Shown here: one piece after another, positions 45,130 to 56,859 of the stretch | Layout of the letters: each line of letters begins with the position of its first letter | Position numbering within the stretch: position 1 is the stretch's first letter | Source: Zygnema cylindricum | Taxonomy: Eukaryota > Streptophyta > Zygnematophyceae > Zygnematales > Zygnemataceae | Direction: 5' to 3' | Assembly (NCBI GenBank): GCA_037447655.1 | Contig: JBBHKE010000801.1 | Span: forward strand, 48,794 to 112,793 | DNA: 64,000 nucleotides | Position numbers and translations under genes: made by a program | The notes under the pieces: model-generated | Database searches by the model: none | What the model was told of the DNA's origin: nothing | What the model saw: only the letters and a program-made list of their open reading frames with translations

Positions 45130-45773
45130 TACCGCGAATCGTAATTAGAGTAAATAACGCTAATTCGGTCGCCCTAAATTTCGACTCTATCACCTTAAAT
45201 AGAGTAAATGATTCTAAATTTTTCATTATTCTATTTAAGGTGAGATTTATTTAGCGTAAAAAATTCTAATATAGGTTTGTTTAAAATAGTGTGGAGTACG
45301 GACGACGTCCGACCGTGAAAAAATGTACTTTTATAAGTAAAAAGGTACAAATAATGATTTAATACAATCGCGCTCGCACGTGAAATCGCACTAAACAAAA
45401 AAAATCAATCACATCGGAAAAAAAGTCGTTCGCATAGCTCTCGTCCGTCGACAACATCGTCGTCAGTGTGAACATTAACTAACATTCAGCGCGACAAATA
45501 GTACTAACGTCATAATGACGTCAAAAGTAGTAACGTCATAATGACGTCAAAACGATACGGACTGACAGATTTTGTACGTCTACGTTATTTAGTGTTCATA
45601 ATTTCAGCGCGGATAATTATTGCCGACATAACCCAATATAGAGTACTTAAATAAATAAGAGTAAACTTCCTCTATGAAAAATTTCTATCACACGAATTTG
45701 CGTTCATAACTCTAATTGTTTTTTTTAGTTTTTTTACTCTATTTTTTTTTTACTCTACTTACGATTCGCGGTG
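45130..45773. mobile_element. MITE type B, 644 bp (copy of 22932-23575)
   Basis: Same mutated first base (TACCGCG) as copy I, showing the duplication shares ancestry after that mutation or was homogenised. Confidence 0.75.
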
Positions 45774-45780
45774 TACTGTA

Positions 45781-47857
45781 CACCGCCAATCGCTATTAGA
45801 GTAAACAACGTTGATTCGGTGCCCTATTTTCAAAAAAAAAAAACTGAAATACAATCTATAATTCTATTTTTTCCATTTTTCTAATTAGGGTTTTTTTTCA
45901 AGTAGCGTTAATGATGGAAGTACACTGCGTTGGAAATAGTGTGGCGTACGGACAAGGTATCTTCGTTTGAAATTGTACTTTTTGAATTACAAAGGCATAA
46001 AAAGACACTTAACATTATTGCGCACACATGTGAATGTGCACTGAAAGAAAGAGATGCAAACTTGTCCACAAAAATCACGTTCTCATTTGTTCGTTCGTCG
46101 AACGTGTGAACAGCACGACGGCGTACGAATTCTCAGATTTTGTACGGGTACACATATTACTGTAGACATCAAAAGGGCGGGTATTTATTATTCAGGACAA
46201 CTCAAATTACAGTCAGGGATTAATAAGTTTATATATTTAAAAAAAAAATAAAAAAATATCCCGATTAATGTTAATAATACTATTTTTTTTTTTACGCTAT
46301 TTATTCCTTTACTCTAATAGCTAATGTTGGGTATCGAGGACCATTTGCCGATATTCTATATATATCGAATTTCAGGTACCCGATAATTGATATATCGCTT
46401 CGATATATCGAAAAGCTAAATATCGCGATATATCGCCGATATATCTCCGATATATCATATCTTTAATATATCGAGGCTTTTTAAAACAAAAAATTATAAC
46501 TATTTTTGCTACTGCTGCTAGAACTAATGCTGCTGCAGCTGGTAGTAAATATCCGGAAGCATTTCAGTGTCATTATCCTCTTCACCTCCCATGCTACCTC
46601 CCATCCCTTGGGAATCCATGGAGAAAACTAAAAGTGTAACCTTTCTAGAATATTAGGGTGAACTTCAATTAGAGGAAAAGTGGGGTTGTTTACTGGACGT
46701 CGTACGATTTCGTACAGATTGGTACCATATTTCTTTTTTTGTCAGACGAAACATGGCGAAACATGTCTACTGGACGGCTCCAATATTATAGGCGTAAGTA
46801 TCGACCGTTGGATTTTTCACTTTTGTAGATTCGCGACGCAATCATGCACATCGTCCAGTTTGAAGAGACTTTGCTCGGCGAGGAGAGTTTCTTTAGACTG
46901 GTCGCGTACCATTGGTACACGTGAAAGGCAAAAAAAAAGTCCACCACGTACAGGCAATGAGAATCAAACACGTCGTACACGCCATGTGCCTTCCGCCACA
47001 GTGTATGAAGGTCGACCGAAATATCTTCGCACGCTCCTTCTGACATCCGCTGACCTTAAAAGTTTGCGGCGCCTTTTTGACATTCCGTTCCGTTATTTTG
47101 ATTTTCAATTTCAAAATTAAAATCTGGTCGCAAAATTTTCTTACGAATCATTAACTACCTCCGCTCCTACAAATATTATGTACAGATTTTCAGCTTGAAG
47201 AATATTTCTAGATTTTAAGAATCTGAAAATTAACCTACGTGGCGCCAATTATAATTGAGAAACGATGTCTATTGGCACGACATAATGGAAGGCCGTGCCA
47301 CTAAACACTAGAAATAGACGTATCCGCATGTTTACTAGGACCGCCTAATGGAGAACAGGCCTTAGTCGCTTGAAATGGATAAGTCGTAATGGCTACCAAT
47401 CTGCAGATTGGAAGGTGCTTGCAAAAATGCCTGCAGATTGGTAGGTATTCCTGCCTGAAAGCATGAAAAGAACAGTGCAATTTCTTTTTTTCAGATTATA
47501 CTTTGACTTAACTAGTGTGACCTTTTCGTATGTGAAATCTCTACGTACTAAATAATTAATAATATGAATTACGGAATTATTACTTTTTTGTCGGTTAGAT
47601 TTTGCGGCGTCTACCTTTAAGTCACGGAACGAAAATCGCGTCGTACGTCGCGTATCAAACAATTTGTCTTCATCGCTAAAATAACACATTATATAAAATA
47701 TTAAATTTAAAAAATAATATATATCGCGATAATTTTTGTTGGTCTCGGTACGATATATCGAGAAGTTTGCTCGATCGATATTCAATATATTTAATATCGA
47801 AATTATCGCGATATGAAATTACCCGCTACCCAACACTACTAATAGCGATTGACGGTG
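45781..47857. mobile_element. MITE type B split by hAT (copy of 23583-25659)
   Basis: Contains the hAT element at 46322-47838 with TSD CTAATAGC at 46314-46321 and 47839-47846. Confidence 0.85.
46322..47838. mobile_element. Non-autonomous hAT element, second copy
   Basis: Same ends, subterminal CGATATATCG repeats and 8-bp TSD as 24124-25640. Shared insertion site and TSD show it spread by segmental duplication or conversion, not by a second transposition. Confidence 0.9.
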
Positions 47858-48315
47858 TAGCCTCTTTGGCTCTCAGATTTGACACGTGTTTAGTTGGCAG
47901 AAGAACACAAGAAGTAACAAAACCCTAAACACGGAAACAACCGTCCTTGTTTTTTTGTCAAAAATTATCGAAGATTCCCTGTACTTCTTTGCCAAAAGTA
48001 CGACCAAAACCAGAATCTCTGCTGCTTGTGGATGTTTTGTCACAGGCGTTAAAAACAAGAAAAAATCGTCGAGATCCACAAAAAGCCCGCGTTGAACAAA
48101 TCCCGCGGAACAGAATTATACAGCAATCGAACGGCGAACGTACGGACAGTCGAACGTACGGACAGAAAAATTCATTCGGCATGAGACTTGAGCCCAAACA
48201 GGAATTGGTATGACTCAAGCGCTAACACGGGGAGGGAGAGAGAAGGAGAGAAACGGGGAACACGAGGGAGAGGGCTAGGCAGAGGGGGGCGGCGGGGAAG
48301 TGCAAAGGAAGGAGG

Positions 48316-48559
48316 TGTTGGAGAAATGTCCACTTTGGAATCCACACGTGTGTATCGCGCTGTAAGCTGGTTCGCCAGTGCGCCGCTCATCACCGTATAA
48401 ATTCGGTATTAGGCGCTTGCGTAGACATCGGCCGGGTAGCTCAGTTGGTAGAGCAGTATACGGTTCACACAGGTCCCGGGTTCGATCCCTGGCTTGGCCA
48501 TTTTCCAAAGTTAACACTTTTGCACCCTAACGATTAGTTGAAAATCGTAGATTCTAACA
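48316..48559 (+). mobile_element. S1 short LTR-like element, second copy
   Basis: Copy of 26118-26361; tRNA-like sequence at 48430-48500. Confidence 0.55.
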
Positions 48560-48715
48560 GGAGGGAGGCGAGGGAGAGAGGGAGAGGGAGGGCTCTCTAA
48601 GAGAGAGCGAGGGACGGCCAAAGAGGGGGAGGGAGCAGGAGGGAGGGGTAAGGGAGGGCGCGAGGGAAAGAGCGAGGAATGAGGAGGGATGGAGGGTGCG
48701 ACGGGGAGGGAGGGG

Positions 48716-48899
48716 TGTTAGATTTCTGTGAAATCCGGGATTCGGCATTCACACGCTAGGGATAATAGAGCCGACAGGACTCGAACCTGGGACCTTTGAC
48801 TTAAGCGGTCAATGCACTAACCACTGTGTCACCAGCTCGTTGTAGAGTTTGGCGGGTCCGTACCCATATATTACGGGTGGCTTTGAGTATGGTATAACA
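48716..48899. mobile_element. S2 short LTR-like element, second copy
   Basis: Copy of 26518-26701; antisense tRNA-Lys-like sequence at 48767-48839, with the same G at anticodon-loop position 33. Confidence 0.5.
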
Positions 48900-49041
48900 T
48901 AGGGAGGGAGGGAGGGACAAAGAGAGAGGAGTGGGAGAGTGAGAGTGAGAGGGAGAGGGAGAGGTAGACGGCGAGGGAGCAGGAGGGTGAGGGGGAGAGG
49001 GAGAGGGAGAGGGAGAGGGAGAGGGAGAGGGAGGGGGGGGG

Positions 49042-49072
<31 letters not shown>

Positions 49073-49120
49073 AGGGGGAGAGGGGGGGGTGGCGAAGGGG
49101 TGTGCGAGGGGAGGGAGAAA
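48900..49120 (+). repeat. GGGA/GAGAGG tract with long G run
   Basis: GAGAGG repeats lead into an almost pure G stretch at about 49031-49088. It differs completely in unit structure from 26702-26915. Possible G-quadruplex DNA, but also a likely place for sequencing or assembly error. Confidence 0.85.
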
Positions 49121-49784
49121 GAGAAATTTTTATTCTTTAAATTACGCAGAAGCAACATTCAATAGAAATGGAATTAGATTAAATATCACTAATATTAACC
49201 TCAATATTAGTTAATGTAAATTAATTACACACAATTAATTTTTCCACTCTAATAAGGGTTCACGGTGTACTGTCACGGTACAATGATTTTTTAATATTTT
49301 TGTATATTAAATTGTGATGTTTTTTTATTTTAGGGTTTCAAAGTATCGTGAATTAATAATAATACTTAATCTCAATATTATAATTATACTTAATATTAAT
49401 ATTATAATTTTTACTTTATATTAATATTTTTCTATACAATATCAACATTATAATTCTACGTAATATTAATATTAAAACTGTACTGTATAAGCATTAAAAT
49501 TATAACTAAACAAAACAAGTTTTTCTTTAGGTTTTCATAATTCCAAAGTGCCCAATTAAAAAAAAAATGACACACTAAATTATATTTATCACATTTATTA
49601 TCGTAAGCATTTAATATAATCGAAAAAAGATATCGTAACATCACAAAATAATAGACTTTCACTCAAATTGTGCTTTTTTGTCCTTGTCTATTGTTGTGAG
49701 GAAGTCCATCATAGACAACACCACTACTTCTTAGAGTTAATAACACCTTCTGAGTCGCTTTTTAGACGAAATATGTAGAATTTA

Positions 49785-49984
49785 TATATGTTTATTTATT
49801 TATATATGTATGTATATATATTTATATGCAAGTATATATAGGTATATGTATATGTATGTATATATATTTATATGCAAGTATATATATGAGCAAAACATAT
49901 TAAATATATATTAAATATAAAAAGACAATATATATGAAAATATATATATACAAATAGAATACACATATATATATATATATATAA

Positions 49985-50044
<60 letters not shown>

Positions 50045-50150
50045 GTGTGTATATATATATGTGTATATATATATATATATATATGTGTATGTATATGTGT
50101 ATATATATGTGCATATATATATATGTATATATATGTGTATACGTATATTA
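49785..50150. repeat. (TA)n / GTATATAT microsatellite array
   Basis: Counterpart of 28806-29460 but about 290 bp shorter. Includes two TATATTTATATGCAAGTATATAT units (near 49816 and 49863). Confidence 0.88.
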
Positions 50151-50465
50151 TTATTGTTATTTATATTGTTAAATATATTATATTTATAAGAGTATATTAC
50201 AACCTTTCACATCTCGTTCCCTAAATTTGAAATTTAAAGTTTAGCACACATTAACATTCATAATTTCTCAACGCTAATAACGATTGGGGACAAAAACGTT
50301 TCCAACCGGACTTATCCGGTTTTCGTTAGTAAAGTTTTGTTTATTCCTTAATGGTTTAAATACACACGGTTTGATTCAATCAGATTTTAAAACCTTATAA
50401 CCTTTTTTGATTCGGTCTAATCATTCCAAGCCTGGTTCAAAGTGATATAACGATGTACAAATCGA

Positions 50466-51151
50466 TAGTTTCATGGTCCAAATCGGAGATAAACCGAACT
50501 AAATCGAACCAAACTGAGCCAAACCTAACCGGCTTTAGAATGCACGGGACAAAATAGAAAAAAAATATTGCAAAGCTTGCGATGGAACACCATCTTGTTA
50601 CAAAGATGATAACACTAACAAAGAGGGTTAAATGTTTAATAAAGAATGTGCGATGGGAAACACCATTGAAGTACAAAGGGGTTCAAATAAAGAAAAAGGA
50701 GTAGGTAAAGACTACAAAAGCCAAAGGAGACTAAGGCAAACAAAACAAATGAAGAAGCCAATCCTAACTAGAAAAATTGCTAAAACTAAGCAAATCTAAC
50801 AAATTTTACTATACACAAAGGGAGAACTTAGCATATATGACGCCCCACAACCCTAACAAACTAAAGTCCACACACCCGAAGATCGTGGATGTGAAACGTT
50901 GGAAAATAAATCGTTAAATCGCGCGAAGCAATGCTTCGCCGAAACAACATGCATATCGATTTGGAGACTGAAAGAATAGACTACGTTTCACATCTCCTTT
51001 AATTTTGTACATGTGGAGTTTAGTGCGAGTACGTTCCACGTGATAGATAACTTGTTTTCGTTTCGTTTTGTGAGGAAAGCGTGCCCGATTTCTTTTCCTC
51101 TACAGCCTTTGCGGCACGTCTTCTTTGACTTAGTCAAAGTCAAAGGAAATT
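50466..51151. other. Unassigned stretch
   Basis: Begins with short AACCGAACTAAATCGAACC-like repeats. The 79-codon minus frame at 50437-50676 and the plus frame from 51013 show no known domain. Nothing else is recognised. Confidence 0.35.
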
Positions 51152-51640
51152 TGAGAGGGAGAGGGAGTGACGATGACGGCGTAGACTTTTGCAACAAAAT
51201 CATGAATGCAAGCAGAGGTCGGAGACCTTTGCATTTTTTTTTTACGTACATGCGAGTGACAAGCGAGAAGAAAAATAACCTCTCCCTATTGCTAAAAATT
51301 TCACATTCGTGTGGTAGGTGCGTGAACGTCTTATCATTCGTGGTTCTATTGATAATTTTAACTCAACTTGCGTGTGTGAGATAAAAGCGATAGAATGAGT
51401 GGGAGATGGGAGAGGCGATGACGACATAAAATTTTGCAAAGGATCCATGAATGAAAGTGAAGGTCCGAGACCCCTACAAAATTTTTTCCGTGCAAATTTT
51501 TTTCCGTACCTGCACGTGACGGGCAAGGAGATAGCTAGTACTCTCCCTCGTCACAAAATTTTTCCACTCATATGGCGTGCGCGTGGATCGTTTGTCATTA
51601 GTTTTTTGGGTGAAACTTTAACTAAAATCACCTGGGAGGT
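51152..51640 (+). repeat. Diverged tandem pair, period about 245 bp
   Basis: CGATGACGGC near 51171 and CGATGACGAC near 51416 anchor two units. The parallel order is GAGAGGGAG, TTTTGCAA(C/A)(A/G), ATGAATG(C/A)AA, GTC(G/C)GAGACC, TACxTGC(G/A)(A/C)GTGAC, CTCTCCCT and AAAATTT. The units share perhaps three quarters of bases by eye. Function unknown. Confidence 0.7.
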
Positions 51641-51658
51641 GATTTTTGATGGAAAAAA

Positions 51659-52066
51659 TTGATGAGCTGGATTCTCTTGCCTGGGGGTCGAAAAAAAGAA
51701 AACGCCAAAATGAGTTCACAAGACGACAAACATGGAGTACAGTCAAAGTATCAAATTGACGTTCATTGTAATTTGGTAATATTATTTTTTCTTACGACAA
51801 AAGATTTTCTCGTTAGGGACTTAATTTTGGAGGAAAACGACAGAAAAAAGTCGATACTTCAATACATGGGGACACCCCTTGTCAAGCGCGTGTGCATCTT
51901 CGGCACATTTGCACTCCCAGGAGTTCCGGGGCTTCATTCCACTTTGTACGGACTCAAGCGTACGGAGAAGGAAGAGGACAATCAGCAGGATCAGATCTTT
52001 CTATTTTCATCGTGGAACACTACGCAATTTAGTTCACCTGAAACGGAGGTCAAACTGAGGAGTTAG
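51659..52066 (+). CDS. Hypothetical ORF, 135 codons
   Basis: Starts MMSWILLPGGRKKENAK and ends TEVKLRS. Hydrophilic with a short hydrophobic stretch (LVILFFLTT). I recognise no family, and composition alone does not prove coding. It lies just after the 245-bp tandem pair and before the LTR-like region at 52097. Confidence 0.25.
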   Translation: MMSWILLPGGRKKENAKMSSQDDKHGVQSKYQIDVHCNLVILFFLTTKDFLVRDLILEENDRKKSILQYMGTPLVKRVCIFGTFALPGVPGLHSTLYGLKRTEKEEDNQQDQIFLFSSWNTTQFSSPETEVKLRS

Positions 52067-52096
52067 TCCGGTGCAAAGTGTCTGATCCATTATAAT

Positions 52097-52640
52097 GTGT
52101 GTTCTATGTAGCTCTAGTAGAGGGATACCTTAGAGAACGACACGTAACATTTGGGATTATCCCGTAGATCTTACTGTTAGCTGTCAGTATGATGTTAGTT
52201 CAGGCCCAACCCCCGGGCAAAGCATTTATGACGTTGGGACAAAGTTAGGCGGTTTCACGTCGAGTCAGAACTTTGTTTCATTTTGTGTATTATAAAAGGA
52301 CCTTCGGCCGCCAATCCAGCCGAAACCAGTCGTCTATATTTTAGCCCTGAGTGTAGTACAGTCTGTTTTGTCTTATGTCAGGACGATAACAATTGCTGGC
52401 CGCTGATTGGCTTGTTAAATTGCTTTGACTTTGGAACTTGCAGTAGGACAAACTAAAATTGTATAAGGCACTTGGGGCCGAAGGAGACAGTTGCTTTTCA
52501 GTACTGTCTCCTGAGAAAACCCCCAGAGAATTAAATCAATCTTTCTGTTGGAGAACGGTTGCATTGTGTCGTTGACTCTATTGCCATCTTTATTTTGGAT
52601 TGTCTTTTGTGGAGACCGTAGCACGGGTGGGTAGTTGGCA
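52097..52640 (+). promoter_or_regulatory. LTR-like promoter region upstream of gag-like gene
   Basis: A strong TATA box, TATAAAAGG, at 52291-52299 is followed by GC-rich sequence, and a T-rich region (52545-52615) precedes TAGTTGGCACTATCCCC near 52632. That spacing resembles a plant LTR followed by a primer site and leader. A second LTR is not in the window, so ends and identity are unproven. Confidence 0.4.
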
Positions 52641-53160
52641 CTATCCCCTCTTTGGGCGGTTTGGACTTTCGCTGTTTGAAACTAAGAAGAGTTTTGTTGG
52701 ATCCTTGCGGTGGAACCGGGAGGGGTGAGGGAGACTCATACCGGCCTTCGAGGCCATTGGGAGAGATTTCCTTCTCTTGAGTTTGGTCATCGTTGTACTC
52801 TGGGGTATGTGAATTCGCTTCACCATTATCATTCATTTCTATCTTTAATTCCATTTTCTGGGGCAAGGTGATATTGTTTAATCTGAAAAGCTGATATTTG
52901 TTATTTCTATATTTCTGCGTGGGAGTTATTTGCACACTCTTGTGGTCATCTTGGGTTTGTCCGGAGTTTTTGCGGAAAGGATCGGACGACTCTCATTTCC
53001 TTCCTATTCTTTGGAGAGTAGCTGGGAGTGTGGCATTTAGTGGGCTTCCAGCGGAGTAGCACAGTACTGAAAAAGCCACTGTCCCCTTTTGTTTAAGAGG
53101 ATAGCTGCTTAGGGTGGTGTATTTTATCCGAGAGATCTAGCTCATTTGCTTGTGTAAGTC
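52641..53160. other. Leader region before gag-like gene
   Basis: No gene recognised on either strand; a 134-codon minus frame (52531-52935) looks like chance. If 52097-52640 is an LTR this is the untranslated leader. Confidence 0.35.
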
Positions 53161-56100
53161 ATGGGCGGAGGAGAAGCTCCGGATAAGGATCCTTCCGGTG
53201 TTAGTCCGGAAGAACAGGAAAGACCAGAAGGGGTGGCACAAGAGGAAGAGTCCCAGGTGCCTGAGGAATCGGTCCCTTTCACCTCTGCTTTGAACATTGA
53301 ACAGTTTCTTAAGGGGATGATGCCCAATCCGGTTGTCGTCGAGACTCCTCCGAGGCCGACAGAGAGGCAACCCTCACCTCCACCTCCTCCAGTCTTTTCC
53401 CCTGAAAACTTTCTGACGTTGTCCGAGGCAGCCAGTGCTAGGGCCACAGGGAAGGTAGAAAGACAACCTTTATCTCCTCGATCTCGTAGAAAGGGTTTGG
53501 CACACAAGGAAGCGGTCCCAGGCCACCCTCCCGAGGTGGTACGTTATACCCGATCCAAGGCTCCAATAGTGGAGACATACATGGATCCTGAACTCTTGTC
53601 GGATCCTACCCGATCCGGTCGTAAGGAGATTCTAGCCCTTCACAATATTCATGAGTTGAAGGTTAAGAAGGAGTTGGTGCAGCGGGTTGCTAGAAGCGAC
53701 AGAGCCCGGATCATACGCCCAGTGGGAGGAGTAGTGGAGATCCTGAGTAGCTCGTCCGAGAGTGGCTCTCCCATCTTAGCCCGAGAGCAACCGGAGATGC
53801 CGTCTACTTCACGACAACAGCCCACCATATCTCAGGAAACTGCTACCAGTAGACTTTCTAGGGGCAGAGCAACTTCTCGAGGCCGGACCAGGGAAAGGAG
53901 TAGCAAGCGGAAGGTACCTGAGCCTAAGAGAGATTTCCGGTTCAACCATCGGGACAGCAAAGGTCGATTTGCTCCCCTAGTCAAAGAAGAGCCGTTCTTT
54001 CCTTCTGCCTCAATTTCCCCAAGTTCTATGTCTCCTTCCGCACCAGTTGTCCGACCATCCGAAGGACTATGGCGTTCAAGGCCTACGGACCCCGAGGTAC
54101 CCGGTTTGGGGATTGCGGATCTCTCGGGTGTGGTGAGCAGCACCCAGAAATTGGTTGAGATTCTGCGATCGCAGGATAAGGCTACGGCGGGGGCCGGACC
54201 CGTCGCAATAGATTGGGATGCCCTTGAAGAGGAAAGGAAGAAAGCATTGGAACAGGAGCTGATCCTGATACGGGAGGCTAGACGGAGATCTGGGGGAATC
54301 CTTAGTGGACAGGTAGCACCTCCCCGTAGAACAGATCCGCGACGGAAGTACAACCTCTGGATCAGGCAACTCCCCCTGTCACACGAGATCCCCGGACTTC
54401 CCCAAAACTAAGACCAGAATATCCTTTTCATCGGGAAGGGGAGGAAACAACAGGGCCTAACAAAAAGGGGTTGGGTGCAGATTTGCCGAGTGATCCGGTA
54501 GCTGCGGCTACAGATCTCCCTACCTTTGTCTCGGTCAAGGGATCTTCTACCGTGGAGGCTGTGGTGCAGCTACAACTAAACCGGAGAATACACATTTCCC
54601 TCGGACTTACTACTCCTCCTCTATCGCCACCTCAGGCATCCTCTCCTTCGCCTTCTGTTTCTCCCGCCGCTGCAGTCCGTGGGTCACCGAGACCACCCGT
54701 CTTACCCTACAAGTACGACGTTCCTGCTTACTCTCCTCCTCCCCGACGTTCTCCCGGTTCCAGCGAAGGAACTCCTCCACCCGAAACCTCCAAAAGGCGT
54801 ACACGGAGACAAACACCTTTCCATCGTAGTCCTCGGTCATCTCCATCCCCTTCTCCACCAATCCCTCAAGTACCACCGGTGAATAAACCTATTCTCCACA
54901 TTCCCTCGGTGGAAACACTTCAAGAGGAGGAACGCGCCTCTCCTGGGTATAGAGGAGCAGGACTTCGGGCAGCTTTTCCCAAGGTGATAAGCTCCTCGTT
55001 TCCCAAGGGTCAACTCCCGAGAGATACTGGTCATCTCACTGTCCCACGAGTAACCGGAACTTTCTCAGTGGGGGGGAGTGCCATCTCTCGTCAGACCGCT
55101 CCCTCTACCGGAGAAGGAGGTGAGCCCGAGCCAGACGTCACAGATCCAGGGGTAATTTCACCGGTTCAGTTTGTTAGCCCAACCAGACCATCCTCTCACA
55201 GTTCACCAACCTTGCAGAGGAGGAAAAAGAAATGGGGGACGTAAGGATCTTTACAGGAGATAGCTCGAGAATCGCTTTCTCTAATTTCGAACTGCTGTGG
55301 AAGTCGTTCACCCAATCTCAAATCAACAAATACAGGGGAGGGGCCATTCCAGCAGATTTTGAAACAACCCTGTTTCCAATGATGGTAAATTATCTAGGCG
55401 GAGGAGCTTTGGCCGATTACAAGGAGCGTCAACCTTTGTTGATAGCCTCAGTATCAAAATATCGGATCCGGATCTGGACGCCGAGGCTCTTCAGGCAACA
55501 GCCGACCTGGCTGCCGCAGCCGCAGCTCCTCTCACCGCAACTTTCACCATGGATATGAAACTTCAGGCCCAAGGCAGGACCTATGTCAACCACCTGCAGG
55601 CGGTACAGGCAGCCGAAGCAGCCACCCGGATGGTTGCCAATCCTAATCCTTGTACCACTCTTCTGGACGCTTGGAGACTCCTTTACACAGAAAGGAACGA
55701 AACTGTCATCAAGGAGTTCACAGACTTCCGCTGTTTGAAAATGAAACTCCCCAGACGTTGTTCAACCGACTCTCCAGCCTCTGCCAGAAAACCAAACTGT
55801 CCACTATCGATACACCAGCTATGGCCACCAAATATTATGTCGCTGTTCCAAATTCCTTCGGGCCAACAGGACAGGCAGCTCTGGACAATTGGAGCGCCAG
55901 TCAGGCTTTACACGATCGGAATCCCACAGCTCAAGAAATTTCATTGGCTGCTATGAAATTATATGATCATTTTGTTAATAGCAAGGCACGAGAAAAGGCA
56001 GTTACCGGGAAATCCAGAGCCAACTTTGCAGGCTTTGCCGGGGAAACATCGCTCAGCCACGACGAACAGAAAGAACTGCAAGCTTTGCGGAAGCTTAAGG

Positions 56101-56206
56101 GGAAACAGGAAGCGGAAACCCGACCAGAACCAGCAATGGGGGGAGATGAAAAAGTTTTTCTTTACGACTGCCTGAACTGTAACCAGCCAGGTCACGGATG
56201 GAAGAG
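53161..56206 (+). pseudogene. Gag-like gene of an LTR-type retroelement, copy 1
   Basis: The N-terminal 416 codons (53161-54411) are open and rich in Pro, Arg, Ser and Glu, with an RG-rich basic patch (SRGRATSRGRTRERSSKRK). A Pro/Ser-rich linker follows in another frame (54471-55244). Next is a capsid-like helical region (MGDVRIFTGDSS..., LLDAWRLLYTERNETVIKEF, QTLFNRLSSLCQKTK; 55232-56100). Last is the start of a zinc knuckle, CLNCNQPGH, near 56170. At least three frameshifts. The knuckle and capsid-like order suggest Gag, but no pol follows, so the family is uncertain. Confidence 0.65.
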
Positions 56207-56333
56207 TGTAGAAACTAATGGTTTTATTAGTATTTTCTAGGTCTGAAAAGAAATATAGAAGTCGAGGCAGTCTATCTCTAACTTCTCTCTCCAACTCTCA
56301 AACTTGTCGCAGTCACTGAGAAATTGGAGAGAG
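56207..56333 (+). repeat. 127-bp B-type LTR 5' fragment inside the gag-like gene
   Basis: Starts TGTAGAAACTAATGG and follows the B LTR through TTGTCGCAGTCACTGAGAAATTGGAGAG, then stops. It interrupts the zinc knuckle of the gag-like gene, whose reading may resume after 56340 (FYDYFGNQRCEKVG). Confidence 0.75.
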
Positions 56334-56571
56334 CTGAAGATATAAAGAAAAGTCTGGATCTTTTATGATTATTTTGGTAATCAAAGATGTGAGAAGGTAG
56401 GCACTGGACCGACCAATGTCAAGTCCGTCAGCATTTCTTTTTGAAAAAGTAGAGGGGGGTAACGACCAAGACCAGCCCAAAGGCGAAGGACAAAGGGGAA
56501 TTCGAAGGCGTTTCGAACGTCAAGAAAGACAAGCAGCACCGACTCGCTACAAAGGGGCCGTTTCGGACGTT

Positions 56572-56581
56572 NNNNNNNNNN
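56572..56581. other. Assembly gap (10 N)
   Basis: Ten unknown bases of probably arbitrary length, between the two gag-like copies. The repeat unit arrangement across it is not certain. Confidence 0.99.
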
Positions 56582-56859
56582 AGCGTTCTACAGTTGGTTA
56601 AAAACACATGACGAGTGGTGGGGACTCTCTAGGCGTTAGGGGTTTGGGGCATGGAGCCCTAGCCACCCAGAACTTGCGGTGTTGGGGAAACTACCAGCTT
56701 GGCGGCCTCGTCTTCCTCTGAAACCCGAGCCTTTCCACCTTAGTCTTCCCTTCTTGCCAAGGCGAAATCCAGCTCCGCGCTTGGATGGGAACGCCAGGGC
56801 TACTAGCTTGGGCATGGGGAAAAAACCGAGCCCATTGGGAGCGAACGCCCCAACCTCCG

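Larger units (their letters stand above)
41738..48918 (+). repeat. Near-identical core, copy II
   Basis: Same content as 19540-26720 shifted by 22198. Both ends lie at or beside purine tracts (41605-41875 and 48900-49120). Confidence 0.9.
39393..50465 (+). repeat. Duplication block II
   Basis: Uninterrupted counterpart of block I: C2 gene, purine-rich region, near-identical core, AT-rich arrays. It lacks the B2/B1 nest and the LINE fragment found in block I. Confidence 0.87.

Noticed and set aside
54610-54876. Minus-strand frames opposite the Pro/Ser linker (also 57601-57957) as a conserved antisense gene
   Set aside because: They look conserved between the two copies only because the plus-strand linker is conserved; no start, motif or context supports them.
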